Of a stretch of DNA of 64,000 nucleotides, positions 1 through 16,587 are shown one piece after another (the stretch's first letter is position 1; each line of letters starts with the position of its first letter). Made by a program: the position numbers and the translations under genes. Location: assembly GCF_050947335.1 (NCBI RefSeq), contig NC_134993.1, positions 1,984,001 to 2,048,000 on the forward strand, read 5' to 3'. The notes beneath the pieces were generated by a model. It was not told the origin of the DNA. It saw nothing but the letters and a program-made list of their open reading frames with translations, and did not search any database. Origin of the DNA: Megachile rotundata (Eukaryota; Arthropoda; Insecta; Hymenoptera; Megachilidae).

Positions 1-770
1 CACGATCACACAATCACAATCACACAATGACGATCACACCATCACCATCACACAATCACGACCACACAATCACGACCACACAATCACGATCACACAATCA
101 CCATCGCACAATCACGATCACACAATCACGATCACACAATCACGATCACACAATCACGATCACACAATCACAGTCACACAATCACAATCACACAATCACA
201 ACCACAATCACGATCACACAGTCACGATCACACCACCACGATCACACGATCACGATCACACAATCACAATCACACAATCGTTATCACACAATCACGATCA
301 CACAATCACCATCCCACAATCACCATCACACAATCACCATCACACAATCACAATCATACAATCACAATCACACAATCAAGGTCACACAATGACGATCACA
401 CAATCACCATCATACAATCACGACCACACAATCACGATCACACAATCACGATCACACAATCACGTTCACACAATCACGAACACACAGTCGCGATCACTCG
501 ATCACGATCACACAATCACGATCACACAGTCACGATCACACAATCACAATCACACAATCACAATGTCACAATCGCAATCACACAATCACAATAACACAAT
601 CAGACAATCACACAATCACACAATCACACAATCACGATCACACAATCATGATCACACAATCACGACCACACAATCACGATCACACAATCACGATCACACA
701 ATCACGTTCACACGATCACGATCACACAATCACGATCACACAGTCACGATCACACAATCACAATCTCACA
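1..770. repeat. Leading block before the S higher-order repeats
   Basis: This block lies left of the first recognisable S copy. Positions 27-392 have the same variant order as 13374-13739 (and 20391-20756): GACGATCACACCATCACC, then CCATCGCAC, CCACCACGATC, AATCGTTATCAC, and finally AATCAAGGTCAC, with scattered base differences. It is probably a fragment of the B-type repeat or its ancestor. It holds no gene. Confidence 0.7.
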
Positions 771-2244
771 ATCACGATCACACAATCACCATCACACAAT
801 CACCATCACACAATCACGATCACACAATCACGATCACACTATCACGATCACACAATCACGACCACACAATCACGATCACACAATCAGGATCACACAATCA
901 CGATCACACAATCACGTTCACACAATCACAAACCCACAATCGCGATCACACGATCACGATCACACAATCACGATCACACAATCACGATCACACAATCACG
1001 ATCACACAATCACGATCACACAATCACCATCACACAATCACAATCACACAATCAAGGTCACACAATGACGATCACACAATCACCATCACACAATCACGAT
1101 CACACAATCACGATCACACAATCACGATCACACAATCACAAACACACAGTCGCGATCACACGATCACGATCACACAATCACGATCACACAGTCGCGATCA
1201 CACAATCACAATCACACAATCACGATCACACAATCACAATCACAATCACGATCACACCGTCACGATCACACCATCACGATCACACGATCACCATCACACA
1301 ATCACGATCACACAATCACAATCACACAATGACGATCACACCATCACCATCACACAATCACGACCACACAATCACGATCACACAATCACGTTCACACAAT
1401 CACAAACACACAGTCGCGATCACTCGATCACGATCACACAATCACGATCACACAGTCACGATCACACAATCACAATCACACAATCACAATGTCACAATCG
1501 CAATCACACAATCACAATAACACAATCAGACAATCACACAATCACACAATCACACAATCACGATCACACAATCATGATCACACAATCACGATCACACAAT
1601 CACGATCACACAATCACGATCACACAATCACCATCACACAATCACAATCACACAATCAAGGTCACACAATGACGATCACACAATCATCAGCATACAATCA
1701 CGACCAGACAATCACGATCACACAATCACGTTCACACAATCACAAACACACAGTCGGGATCACACAATCACAATCCCACAATCACGATCACACAATCACG
1801 ATCACACAATCACCATCACACAATCACCATCACACAATCACAATCACACAATCAAGGTCACACAATGACGATCACACAATCACCATCATACAATCACGAC
1901 CACACAATCACGATCACACAATCACGATCACACAATCACGATCACACAATCACGTTCACACAATCACAAACCCACAATCGCGATCACACGATCACGATCA
2001 CACAATCACGATCCCACAATCACGATCACACAATCACGATCACACAATCACCATCACACAATCACCATCACACAATCACAATCACACAATCAAGGTCACA
2101 CAATGACGACCACACAATCACCATCATACAATCACGACCAGACAATCACGATCACACAATCACGATCACACAATCACTATCACACAATCACTATCACACA
2201 ATCACGATCACACAATCACGATCACACAATCACGCAGTCACACT

Positions 2245-2304
2245 ATCACAATCACAATCACAATCACAATCACAATCACAATCACAATCACAATCACAAT
2301 CACA
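2245..2304. repeat. (ATCACA)10 hexamer tract
   Basis: Ten pure hexamers directly after CGCAGTCACACTATC; S copy 1, first tract. Confidence 0.95.
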
Positions 2305-2918
2305 CAATCACACAATCACAATCCCACAATCACAATCACACAATCACAGTCACACAATCACAATCACACAATCACGCAATCACAATCCCACAATCACGAT
2401 CACACAACCACGATCGCACAGTCACGATCACACGATCACGATCACACAATAACAATCACACAATCACAATCACACAATCACGATCACACAATCACCATCA
2501 CACAATCACCATCACACAATCACGATCACACAATCACGATCGCACAATCACAATCACACGATCACGATCACACAATCACGATCACACAGTCACGATCACA
2601 CAATCACAATCTCACAATCACGATCACACAATCACCATCACACAATCACCATCACACAATCACCACCACACAATCACGATCACACTATCACGATCACACA
2701 ATCACGATCACACAATCACGATCACACAATCACGATCACACAATCACTATCACACAATCACAATCACACAACCACAATAACACAATCACAATCACACAGT
2801 CACACAATCACAATCACAATCAGACAATCACAAACACACAATCACGATCACACAATCACGATCACACAATCACGATCACACAATTACGATCACACAATCA
2901 CTATCACGCAGTCACACT

Positions 2919-2966
2919 ATCACAATCACAATCACAATCACAATCACAATCACAATCACAATCACA
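2919..2966. repeat. (ATCACA)8 hexamer tract
   Basis: Eight hexamers after the same leader; S copy 1, second tract, followed by the CATGCAATC marker 60 bp on. Confidence 0.95.
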
Positions 2967-5116
2967 CAATCACACAATCACAATCCCACAATCACAATCA
3001 CACAATCACAGTCACACAATCACAATCATGCAATCACACAGTCACAATCCCACAATCACGATCACACAATCACGATCGCACAGTCACGACCACACGATCA
3101 CGATCACACAATCACAATCACACAATCACAATCACACAATCACGATCACACAGTCACCATCACACAATTACCATCACACAATCACGATCACACAATCAAA
3201 GTCACACAATGACGATCACACAATCACCATCACACAATCACGATCACACAATCACAATCACACAATCACGATCACACAATCACGATCACACAATCACAAT
3301 CACACAATCAACGTCACACAATGACGATCACACCATCACCATCACACAATCAGGACCACACAATCACGATCACACAATCACAAACACACAGTCGCGATCA
3401 CTCGATCACGATCACACAATCACGATCACACAGTCACTATCACACAATCACAATCACACAATCACAATATCACAATCGCAATCACACAATCACCATCACA
3501 CAATCACGATCACACAATCACAATCACACAATCACAATCACACAGTCAAGATCACACAATCACAATCTCACAATCACGATCACACAATCACCATCACACA
3601 ATCACCATCACACAATCACGATCACACAATCACGATCACACTATCACGATCACACAATCACGACCACACAATCACGATCACACAATCACGATCACACAAT
3701 CACGATCACACAATCACGATCACACAATCACGTTCACACAATCACAAACCCACAATCGCGATCACACGATCACGATCACACAATCACGATCACACAATCA
3801 CGATCACACAATCACGATCACACAATCACGATCACACAATCACGATCACACAATCACCATCACACAATCACAATCACACAATCAAGGTCACACAATGACG
3901 ATCACACAATCACCATCACACAATCACGATCACACAATCACGATCACACAATCACGATCACACAATCACAAACACACAGTCGCGATCACACGATCACGAT
4001 CACACAATCACGATCACACAGTCGCGATCACACAATCACAATCACACAATCACGATCACACAGTCGCGATCACACAATCACAATCACACAATCACGATCA
4101 CACAATCACAATCACAATCACGATCACACCGTCACGATCACACCATCACGATCACACGATCACCATCACACAATCACGATCACACAATCACAATCACACA
4201 ATGACGATCACACCATCACCATCACACAATCACGACCACACAATCACGATCACACAATCACGTTCACACAATCACAAACACACAGTCGCGATCACTCGAT
4301 CACGATCACACAATCACGATCACACAGTCACGATCACACAATCACAATCACACAATCACAATGTCACAATCGCAATCACACAATCACAATAACACAATCA
4401 GACAATCACACAATCACACAATCACACAATCACGATCACACAATCATGATCACACAATCACGATCACACAATCACGATCACACAATCACGATCACACAAT
4501 CACCATCACACAATCACAATCACACAATCAAGGTCACACAATGACGATCACACAATCATCAGCATACAATCACGACCAGACAATCACGATCACACAATCA
4601 CGTTCACACAATCACAAACACACAGTCGGGATCACACAATCACAATCCCACAATCACGATCACACAATCACGATCACACAATCACCATCACACAATCACC
4701 ATCACACAATCACAATCACACAATCAAGGTCACACAATGACGATCACACAATCACCATCATACAATCACGACCACACAATCACGATCACACAATCACGAT
4801 CACACAATCACGATCACACAATCACGTTCACACAATCACAAACCCACAATCGCGATCACACGATCACGATCACACAATCACGATCCCACAATCACGATCA
4901 CACAATCACGATCACACAATCACCATCACACAATCACCATCACACAATCACAATCACACAATCAAGGTCACACAATGACGACCACACAATCACCATCATA
5001 CAATCACGACCAGACAATCACGATCACACAATCACGATCACACAATCACTATCACACAATCACTATCACACAATCACGATCACACAATCACGATCACACA
5101 ATCACGCAGTCACACT

Positions 5117-5182
5117 ATCACAATCACAATCACAATCACAATCACAATCACAATCACAATCACAATCACAATCACAATCACA
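5117..5182. repeat. (ATCACA)11 hexamer tract
   Basis: S copy 2, first tract, one repeat longer than its copy 1 counterpart. Confidence 0.95.
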
Positions 5183-5796
5183 CAATCACACAATCACAAT
5201 CCCACAATCACAATCACACAATCACAGTCACACAATCACAATCACACAATCACGCAATCACAATCCCACAATCACGATCACACAACCACGATCGCACAGT
5301 CACGATCACACGATCACGATCACACAATAACAATCACACAATCACAATCACACAATCACGATCACACAATCACCATCACACAATCACCATCACACAATCA
5401 CGATCACACAATCACGATCGCACAATCACAATCACACGATCACGATCACACAATCACGATCACACAGTCACGATCACACAATCACAATCTCACAATCACG
5501 ATCACACAATCACCATCACACAATCACCATCACACAATCACGATCACACAATCACGATCACACTATCACGATCACACAATCACGATCACACAATCACGAT
5601 CACACAATCACGATCACACAATCACTATCACACAATCACAATCACACAACCACAATAACACAATCACAATCACACAGTCACACAATCACAATCACAATCA
5701 GACAATCACAAACACACAATCACGATCACACAATCACGATCACACAATCACGATCACACAATTACGATCACACAATCACTATCACGCAGTCACACT

Positions 5797-5844
5797 ATCA
5801 CAATCACAATCACAATCACAATCACAATCACAATCACAATCACA
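5797..5844. repeat. (ATCACA)8 hexamer tract
   Basis: S copy 2, second tract, same length as in copy 1. Confidence 0.95.
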
Positions 5845-7966
5845 CAATCACACAATCACAATCCCACAATCACAATCACACAATCACAGTCACACAATCA
5901 CAATCATGCAATCACACAGTCACAATCCCACAATCACGATCACACAATCACGATCGCACAGTCACGACCACACGATCACGATCACACAATCACAATCACA
6001 CAATCACAATCACACAATCACGATCACACAGTCGCCATCACACAATTACCATCACACAATCACGATCACACAATCAAAGTCACACAATGACGATCACACA
6101 ATCACCATCACACAATCACGATCACACAATCACAATCACACAATCACGATCACACAATCACGATCACACAATCACAATCACACAATCAACGTCACACAAT
6201 GACGATCACACCATCACCATCACACAATCAGGACCACACAATCACGATCACACAATCACAAACACACAGTCGCGATCACTCGATCACGATCACACAATCA
6301 CGATCACACAGTCACTATCACACAATCACAATCACACAATCACAATATCACAATCGCAATCACACAATCACCATCACACAATCACGATCACACAATCACA
6401 ATCACACAATCACAATCACACAGTCAAGATCACACAATCACAATCTCACAATCACGATCACACAATCACCATCACACAATCACCATCACACAATCACGAT
6501 CACACAATCACGATCACACTATCACGATCACACAATCACGACCACACAATCACGATCACACAATCACGATCACACAATCACGATCACACAATCACGATCA
6601 CACAATCACGTTCACACAATCACAAACCCACAATCGCGATCACACGATCACGATCACACAATCACGATCACACAATCACGATCACACAATCACGATCACA
6701 CAATCACGATCACACAATCACCATCACACAATCACAATCACACAATCAAGGTCACACAATGACGATCACACAATCACCATCACACAATCACGATCACACA
6801 ATCACGATCACACAATCACGATCACACAATCACAAACACACAGTCGCGATCACACGATCACGATCACACAATCACGATCACACAGTCGCGATCACACAAT
6901 CACAATCACACAATCACGATCACACAATCACAATCACAATCACGATCACACCGTCACGATCACACCATCACGATCACACGATCACCATCACACAATCACG
7001 ATCACACAATCACAATCACACAATGACGATCACACCATCACCATCACACAATCACGACCACACAATCACGATCACACAATCACGTTCACACAATCACAAA
7101 CACACAGTCGCGATCACTCGATCACGATCACACAATCACGATCACACAGTCACGATCACACAATCACAATCACACAATCACAATGTCACAATCGCAATCA
7201 CACAATCACAATAACACAATCAGACAATCACACAATCACACAATCACACAATCACGATCACACAATCATGATCACACAATCACGATCACACAATCACGAT
7301 CACACAATCACGATCACACAATCACCATCACACAATCACAATCACACAATCAAGGTCACACAATGACGATCACACAATCACCAGCATACAATCACGACCA
7401 GACAATCACGATCACACAATCACGTTCACACAATCACAAACACACAGTCGGGATCACACAATCACAATCCCACAATCACGATCACACAATCACGATCACA
7501 CAATCACCATCACACAATCACCATCACACAATCACAATCACACAATCAAGGTCACACAATGACGATCACACAATCACCATCATACAATCACGACCACACA
7601 ATCACGATCACACAATCACGATCACACAATCACGATCACACAATCACGTTCACACAATCACAAACCCACAATCGCGATCACACGATCACGATCACACAAT
7701 CACGATCCCACAATCACGATCACACAATCACGATCACACAATCACCATCACACAATCACCATCACACAATCACCATCACACAATCACAATCACACAATCA
7801 AGGTCACACAATGACGACCACACAATCACCATCATACAATCACGACCAGACAATCACGATCACACAATCACGATCACACAATCACTATCACACAATCACT
7901 ATCACACAATCACTATCACACAATCACGATCACACAATCACGATCACACAATCACGCAGTCACACT

Positions 7967-8020
7967 ATCACAATCACAATCACAATCACAATCGCAATCA
8001 CAATCACAATCACAATCACA
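7967..8020. repeat. Hexamer tract, 9 repeats with one ATCGCA
   Basis: S copy 3, first tract. The fifth repeat is ATCGCA, an A-to-G change. Confidence 0.93.
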
Positions 8021-8634
8021 CAATCACACAATCACAATCCCACAATCACAATCACACAATCACAGTCACACAATCACAATCACACAATCACGCAATCACA
8101 ATCCCACAATCACGATCACACAACCACGATCGCACAGTCACGATCACACGATCACGATCACACAATAACAATCACACAATCACAATCACACAATCACGAT
8201 CACACAATCACCATCACACAATCACCATCACACAATCACGATCACACAATCACGATCGCACAATCACAATCACACGATCACGATCACACAATCACGATCA
8301 CACAGTCACGATCACACAATCACAATCTCACAATCACGATCACACAATCACCATCACACAATCACCATCACACAATCACGATCACACAATCACGATCACA
8401 CTATCGCGATCACACAATCACGGTCACACAATCACGATCACACAATCACGATCACACAATCACTATCACACAATCACAATCACACAACCACAATAACACA
8501 ATCACAATCACACAGTCACACAATCACAATCACAATCAGACAATCACAAACACACAATCACGATCACACAATCACGATCACACAATCACGATCACACAAT
8601 TACGATCACTCAATCACTATCACGCAGTCACACT

Positions 8635-8682
8635 ATCACAATCACAATCACAATCACAATCACAATCACAATCACAATCACA
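8635..8682. repeat. (ATCACA)8 hexamer tract
   Basis: S copy 3, second tract. The preceding leader differs slightly upstream (CACTCAATCACTATC). Confidence 0.93.
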
Positions 8683-9278
8683 CAATCACACAATCACAAT
8701 CCCACAATCACAATCACACAATCACAGTCACACAATCACAATCATGCAATCACACAGTCACAATCCCACAATCACGATCACACAATCACGATCGCACAGT
8801 CACGACCACACGATCACGATCACACAATCACAATCACACAATCACAATCACACAATCACGATCACACAGTCACCATCACACAATTACCATCACACAATCA
8901 CGATCACACAATCAAAGTCACACAATGACGATCACACAATCACCATCACACAATCACGATCACACAATCACAATCACACAATCACGATCACACAATCACG
9001 ATCACACAATCACAATCACACAATCAACGTCACACAATGACGATCACACCATCACCATCACACAATCAGGACCACACAATCACGATCACACAATCACAAA
9101 CACACAGTCGCGATCACTCGATCACGATCACACAATCACGATCACACAGTCACTATCACACAATCACAATCACAATCACACAATCACAATATCACAATCG
9201 CAATCACACAATCACCATCACACAATCACGATCACACAATCACAATCACACAATCACAATCACACAGTCAAAATCACA

Positions 9279-9570
9279 CAATCACAATCACACAATCAAG
9301 GTCACACAATGACGATCACACAATCACCATCACACAATCACGGTCACACAATCACGATCACACAATCACGATCACTCAATCACAATCACAATCACACAAT
9401 CACAAACACAAAGTCGCGATCACACGATCACGATCACACGATCACGATCACACGATCACGATCACACAATCACAATCACACAATCAAGGCCACACAATGA
9501 CGATCACACAATCACCATCACACAATCTCGACCACACAATCACGATCACACAATTACGATCACACAATCA
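9279..9570. repeat. Transition block between S and B repeats
   Basis: About 290 bp of the same 14-bp units, with AATCAAGGTCAC, CGGTCAC, a CACAAAGTCGCG variant, a run of CACGATCAC units and AATCAAGGCCAC. Similar order is seen at 25.98-26.3 kb and 33.4-33.7 kb inside the C repeats. No gene is present. Confidence 0.65.
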
Positions 9571-9689
9571 CGTTCACACAATAACAAACACACAGTCGCG
9601 ATCACTCGATCACGATCACACAATCACGATCACACAGTCACGATCACACAATCACAATCACACAATCACGATCACACAATCACGATCAC

Positions 9690-9990
9690 ATAATCACGAT
9701 CACACAATCACGATCACACAATCACGATCACACAATCACCATCACACAATCACGATCACACAATCACGATCACACAATCACGATCACACAATCACGATCA
9801 CACAATCACGATCACACAATCACGATCACACAATCACGATCACACAATCACGATCACACAATCACGATCACACAATCACGATCACACAATCACGATCACA
9901 CAATCACGAACACACAATCACGATCACACAATCACGATCACACAATCACGATCACACAATCACGATCACACAATCACGATCACACAATCA
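9690..9990. repeat. Homogeneous CGATC unit run
   Basis: About 21 near-perfect ACAATCACGATCAC units, broken only by single CCATC and CGAAC variants. It passes directly into a short CAATC run to about 10040. The B copy 2 equivalent is at 16707-17007. Confidence 0.85.
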
Positions 9991-10385
9991 CAATCACACA
10001 ATCACAATCACACAATCACAATCACACAATCACAATCACAATCACGACCACACAGTCACGAACACACCATCACGATCACACAATCAAGGTCACACAATGA
10101 CGATCACACAATCACCATCACACAATCACGATCAGACAATCACAATCACACAATCACGATCACACAATCACGATCACACAATCACGATCACACAATCACA
10201 ATCACACAATCACAAACACACAGTCGCCATCACACGATCACGATCACACGATCACGATCACACAATCACAATCACACAATCAAGGTCACACAATGACGAT
10301 CACACCATCACCATCACACAATCACGACCACACAATCACGATCACACAATTACGATCACACAATCACGATCACACAATCACGTTT

Positions 10386-11813
10386 ACACAATCACAAACA
10401 CACAGTCGCGATCACTCGATCACGATCACACGATCACGATCACACAATCACAATCACACAATCAAGGTCACACAATGACGATCACACCATCACCATCACA
10501 CAATCACGACCACACAATCACGATCACACAATCACAATCACACAATCACAATATCACAATCGCAATCACACAATCACAATATCACAATCAGACAATCACA
10601 CAATCACACAATCACACAATCACGATCACACTATCACGATCACACAATCACGATCACACAATCACGATCACACAATCACCATCACACAATCACCATCACA
10701 CAATCACCATCACACAATCACAATCACACAATCAAGGTCACACAATGACGATCACACAATCACCATCACACAATCACGACCACTCAATCACGATAACACA
10801 ATCACGATCACACAATCACGATCACACAATCACGTTCACACAATCACAAACACAGAGTCGCGAACACACGATCACGATCACACAACCACGATCACACAGT
10901 CACGATCACACAATCACGATCACACAGTCACGATCACACAATCAGAGTCGCACAACCACAATCACACAACCACAATCACACAATCACACAGTCACAATCC
11001 CACAATCACGACCACACAGTCACGATCACACAATCACAATCACACAATCACAATGTCACAATCGCAATCACACAATCACAATAACACAATCAGACAATCA
11101 CACAATCACACAATCACACAATCACGATCACACAATCATGATCACACAATCACGATCACACAATCACGATCACACAATCACGATCACACAATGACGATCA
11201 CACCATCACCATCACACAATCACGACCACACAATCACAATCACACAACCAAAATCACACAATCACAATCACACAATCAATGTCACACAATGACGATCACA
11301 CAATCACCATCACACAATCTCGACCACACTATCACGATCACACAATCACGATCACACAATCACGTTCACACAATCACAAACACACAGTCGCGATCACTCG
11401 ATCACGATCACACAATCACGATCACACAATCACGAACACTCAATCACAATCACACAATCACAAACACACAGTCGCGATCACATGATCACGATCACACGAT
11501 CACGATCACACAATCACAATCACACAATCACGATCACACAATCACGATCACACAATCACGATCACACAAACACGATCACACGATCACAATCACACAATCA
11601 CAAACACACAGTCGCGATCACACGATCACGATCACACGATCACGATCACACGATCGCGATCACACGATCACGATCACACGATCACGATCACACAATCACA
11701 ATCACACAATCAAGGCACACAATGACGATCACACCATCACCATCACACAATCACGACCACACAATCACGATCACACAATCACGATCACACAATCACGTTC
11801 ACACAATCACAAA
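10386..11813. repeat. Block E, a dispersed segment also at 51.92-53.36 kb
   Basis: The order CACGACCACTCAATCACG, CAGAGTCGCGAACAC, AATCAGAGTCGCAC, AATGTCACAATCGC, AACCAAAATCAC, AATCAATGTCAC, CACATGATCACG and AATCAAGGCACACAATG is shared with 51923-53357 at offsets of 41,523 to 41,537 bp. The two offset steps are one 14-bp unit each, near 10.68 kb and near 53.02 kb. A second copy lies at 17403-18830 as part of B copy 2. Confidence 0.8.
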
Positions 11814-14800
11814 CACACAGTCGCGATCACTCGATCACGATCACACAATCACGATCACACAGTCACTATCACAGAATCACAATCACACAATCACAATATC
11901 ACAATCGCAATCACACAATCACAATAACACAATCAGACAATCACACAATCACACAATCACACAATCACGATCACACAATCATGATCACACAATCACGATC
12001 ACACAATCGCGATCACACAATCACGATCACACAATCACCATCACACAATCACAATCACACAATCAAGGTCACACAATGACGATCACACAATCACGATCAC
12101 ACGATCACAATCACACAATCACAAACACACAGTCGCGATCACACGATCACGATCACACGATCACGATCACACGATCGCGATCACACGATCACGATCACAC
12201 GATCACGATCACACAATCACAATCACACAATCAATGTCACACAATGACGATCACACCATCACCATCACACAATCACGACCACACAATCACGATCACACAA
12301 TCACGATCGCACAATCACGATCACACAATCACAAACACACAGTCGCGATCACACGATCACGATCACACAATCACGATCACACAGTCACGATCACACAATC
12401 ACAATCACACAATCACGATCACACAATCACAATCACAATCACGATCACACAGTCACGATCACACCATCACGATCACACGATCACCATCACACAATCACGA
12501 TCACACAATCACAATCACACAATGACGATCACACCATCACCATCACACAATGACGACCACACAATCACGATCACACAATCGCGTTCACACAATCACGAAC
12601 ACACAGTCGCGATCACTCGATCACGATCACATAATCACGATCACACAGTCACCATCACACAATCACAATCACACAATCACAATGTCACAATCGCAATCAC
12701 ACAATCACAATAACACAATCAGACAATCACACAATCACACAATCACACAATCACGATCACACAATCATGATCACACAATCACGATCACACAATCACGATT
12801 ACACAATGACGATCACACCATCACCATCACACAATCACGACCACACAATCACGATCACACAATCACGATCACACAATCACCATCGCACAATCACGATCAC
12901 ACAATCACGATCACACAATCACGATCACACAATCACGATCACACAGTCACGATCACACAATCACAATCACACAATCACGATCACACAATCACAATCACAA
13001 TCACGATCACACAGTCACGATCACACCATCACGATCACACGATCACCATCACACAATCACGATCACACAATCACAATCACACAATGACGATCACACCATC
13101 ACCATCACACAATCACGACCACACAATCACGATCACACAATCACGTTCACACAATCACGAACACACAGTCGCGATCACTCGATCACGATCACACAATCGC
13201 GATCACACAGTCACGATCACACAATCACAATCACACAATCACAATGTCACAATCGCAATCACACAATCACAATAACACAATCAGACAATCACACAATCAC
13301 ACAATCACGATCACACAATCATGATCACACAATCACGATCACACAATCACGATCACACAATCACAATCACACAATGACGATCACACCATCACCATTACAC
13401 AATCACGACCACACAATCACGATCACACAATCACGATCACACAATCACCATCGCACAATCGCGATCACACAATCACGATCACACAATCACGATCACACAA
13501 TCACGATCACACAATCACAGTCACACAATCACAATCACACAATCACAACCACAATCACGATCACACAGTCACGATCACACCACCACGATCACACGATCAC
13601 GATCACACAATCACAATCACACAATCGTTATCACACAATCACGATCACACAATCACCATCCCACAATCACCATCACACAATCACCATCACATTATCACAA
13701 TCATACAATCACAATCACACAATCAAGGTCACACAATGACGATCACACAATCACCAGCATACAATCACGACCAGACAATCACGATCACACAATCACGTTC
13801 ACACAATCACAAACACACAGTCGCGATCACACAATCACAATCCCACAATCACGATCACACAATCACGATCACACAATCACCATCACACAATCACCATCAC
13901 ACAAACACAATCACACAATCAAGGTCACACAATGACGATCACACAATCACCATCATACAATCACGACCACACAATCACGATCACACAAACACGATCACAC
14001 AATCACGATCACACAATCACGTTCACACAATCACAAACCCACAATCGCGATCACACGATCACGATCACACAATCACGATCCCACAATCACGATCACACAA
14101 TCACCATCACACAATCACCATCACACAATCACAATCACACAATCAAGGTCACACAATGACGATCACACAATCACCATCATACAATCACGACCAGACAATC
14201 ACGATCACACAATCACGTTCACACAATCACAAACACACAGTCGCGATCACACAATCACAATCCCACAATCGCGATCACACGATCACGATCACACAATCAC
14301 GATCACACAATCACGATCACACAATCACGATCACACAATCACTATCACACAATCACGATCACACAATCACGATCACACAATCACGATCACACAATCACAA
14401 TCACGCAATCACAATCACACAATCGCAATCACACAATCACAATCATACAACCACAAGCGCACAATCACGCAGTCACAATCCCACAATCACGATCACACAA
14501 TCACGATCACACAATCACAATCACACAATCACAATCACACAATCACGCTGTCACAATCCCACAATCACGATCACACAATCACGATCACACAGTCACGATC
14601 ACACGATCACGATGACACAAAAACAATGACACAATCACAATCACACAATCACGAGCACACAATCACGATCACACAATCACCATCACACAATCACGATCAC
14701 ACAATCACGATCACACTATCACGATCACACAATCACAGTCACACAATCACAATCACACAATCACAATCACAATCACGATCACACAGTCACGATCACACAA

Positions 14801-16587
14801 TCAGAGTCACACAATCACAATCACAAAACCACAATCACACAATCACACAGTCACAATCCCACAATCACGATCACACAATCACGACCACACAGTCACGATC
14901 ACACAATCACAATCACACAATCACAATCACACAATCACAATAACACAATCAGACAATCACACAGTCACACAATCACGATCACACAATCACGATCACACAA
15001 TCACGATCACACAATCACGTTCACACAGTCGCGATCACACAATCACGATGACACAATCACGATCACACAATCAACGTCACACAATGACGATCACACAATC
15101 ACCATCACACAATCACGATCACACAATCACAATCACACAATCACGATCACACAATCACGATCACTCAATCACAATCACACAATCACAAACACACAGTCGC
15201 GATCACACGATCACGATCACACGATCACGATCACACGATCACGATCACACAATCAGGTTCACACAATCAACGCCACACAATGACGATCACACAATCACCA
15301 TCACACAATCTCGACCACACAATCACGATCACACAATCACGATCACACAGTCACGATCACACAATCACAATCACACAATCACAATCACACAGTCAAAATC
15401 ACACAATCACAATCACACAATCAAGGTCACACAATGACGATCACACAATCACCATCACACAATCACGGTCACACAATCACGATCACACAATCACGATCAC
15501 TCAATCACAATCACAATCACACAATCACAAACACACAGTAGCGATCACACGATCACGATCACACGATCATGATCACACGATCACGATCACACGATCACGA
15601 TCACACGATCACGATCACACAATCACAATCACACAATCAAGGCCACACAATGACGATCACACAATCACCATCACACAATCTCGACCACACAATCACGATC
15701 ACACAGTCACGATCACACAATCACGTTCACACAATAACAAACACACAGTCGCGATCACTCGATCACGATCACACAATCACGATCACACAGTCACGATCAC
15801 ACAATCACAATCACACAATCACGATCACACAATCACGATCACATAATCACGATCACACAATCACGATCACACAATCACCATCACACAATCACGATCACAC
15901 AATCACGATCACACAATCACGATCACACAATCACCATCACACAATCACAATCACGCAATCAAGGTCACAGAATGACGATCACACAATCACCATCACACAA
16001 TTACCATCACACAATCACAATCACACAATCACGAGCACACAATCACGATCACACAATCACCATCACACAATCACGATCACACAATCACGATCACACAATC
16101 ACGATCACACTATCACGATCACACAATCACCGTCACACAATCACAATCACACAATCACAATCACAATCACGATAACACAGTCACGATCACACAATCAGAG
16201 TCACACAATCACAATCACACAACCACAATCACACAATCACACAGTCACAATCCCACAATCACGATCACACAATCACGACCACACAGTCACGATCACACAA
16301 TCACAATCACACAATCACAATCACACAATCACAATAACACAATCAGACAATCACACAATCACACAATCACACAATCACGATCACACAATCATGATCACAC
16401 AATCACGATCACACAATCACGATCACACAATCACGATCACAAAATCACGATCACACAATCACCATCACACAATCACAATCACACAATCAAGGTCACGCAA
16501 TGACGATCACACAATCACCATCACACAATCACGACCACACAATCACGATCACACAATTACGATCACACAATCACGATCACACAATCA

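Larger units (their letters stand above)
771..3562. repeat. S higher-order repeat, copy 1 (about 2.79 kb)
   Basis: I start the copy at the marker CAATCTCACA at 771; the equivalent marker opens copy 2 at 3563. Shared markers in order include AATGTCACAATCGCAATC (1489), a hexamer tract (2245), a second hexamer tract (2919), AATCATGCAATC (3028) and AATCAACGTCAC (about 3308). It is shorter than copy 2 mainly before the 1489 marker, by about 80 bp. The boundaries are a choice of phase; any rotation of the unit is equally valid. Confidence 0.75.
3563..6440. repeat. S higher-order repeat, copy 2 (about 2.88 kb)
   Basis: It repeats the marker order of copy 1: AATGTCACAATCGC at 4361 (2,872 bp after copy 1), AATCATGCAATC at 5906 (2,878 bp after), and AATCAACGTC near 6186. 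It has an extra 42-bp block (three units) with CAGTCGCGATC near 4060-4080 that copy 3 lacks, and an 11-repeat hexamer tract where copy 1 has 10. Confidence 0.8.
6441..9278. repeat. S higher-order repeat, copy 3 (about 2.84 kb)
   Basis: The same marker order recurs: AATGTCACAATCGC at 7183 (2,822 bp after copy 2) and AATCATGCAATC at 8744 (2,838 bp after). Its first hexamer tract has an internal ATCGCA variant. Similarity to copies 1 and 2 ends near 9270, where copies 1 and 2 read CAGTCAAGATC and this one reads CAGTCAAAATC and continues into different sequence. Confidence 0.78.
9571..16587. repeat. B higher-order repeat, copy 1 (7,017 bp)
   Basis: All markers I checked from 9571 to about 16518 recur exactly 7,017 bp downstream, for example 10293/17310, 11053/18070, 12234/19251, 13374/20391, 14626/21643 and 15972/22989. 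The left limit is sharp: CGTTCACACAATAAC at 9571 pairs with 16588, but just upstream copy 1 reads CAATTACG directly followed by the marker while copy 2 has one more 14-bp unit. The only base difference noticed is G at 12581 against A at 19598. It contains a homogeneous CGATC run at about 9.69-9.99 kb. Confidence 0.88.

Noticed and set aside
386..1675. ATGA stop/start overlaps resembling translationally coupled operon genes
   Set aside because: They come from a single variant unit, CACAATGACG, which gives TGA in one frame and ATG in another, and they recur wherever that unit occurs.
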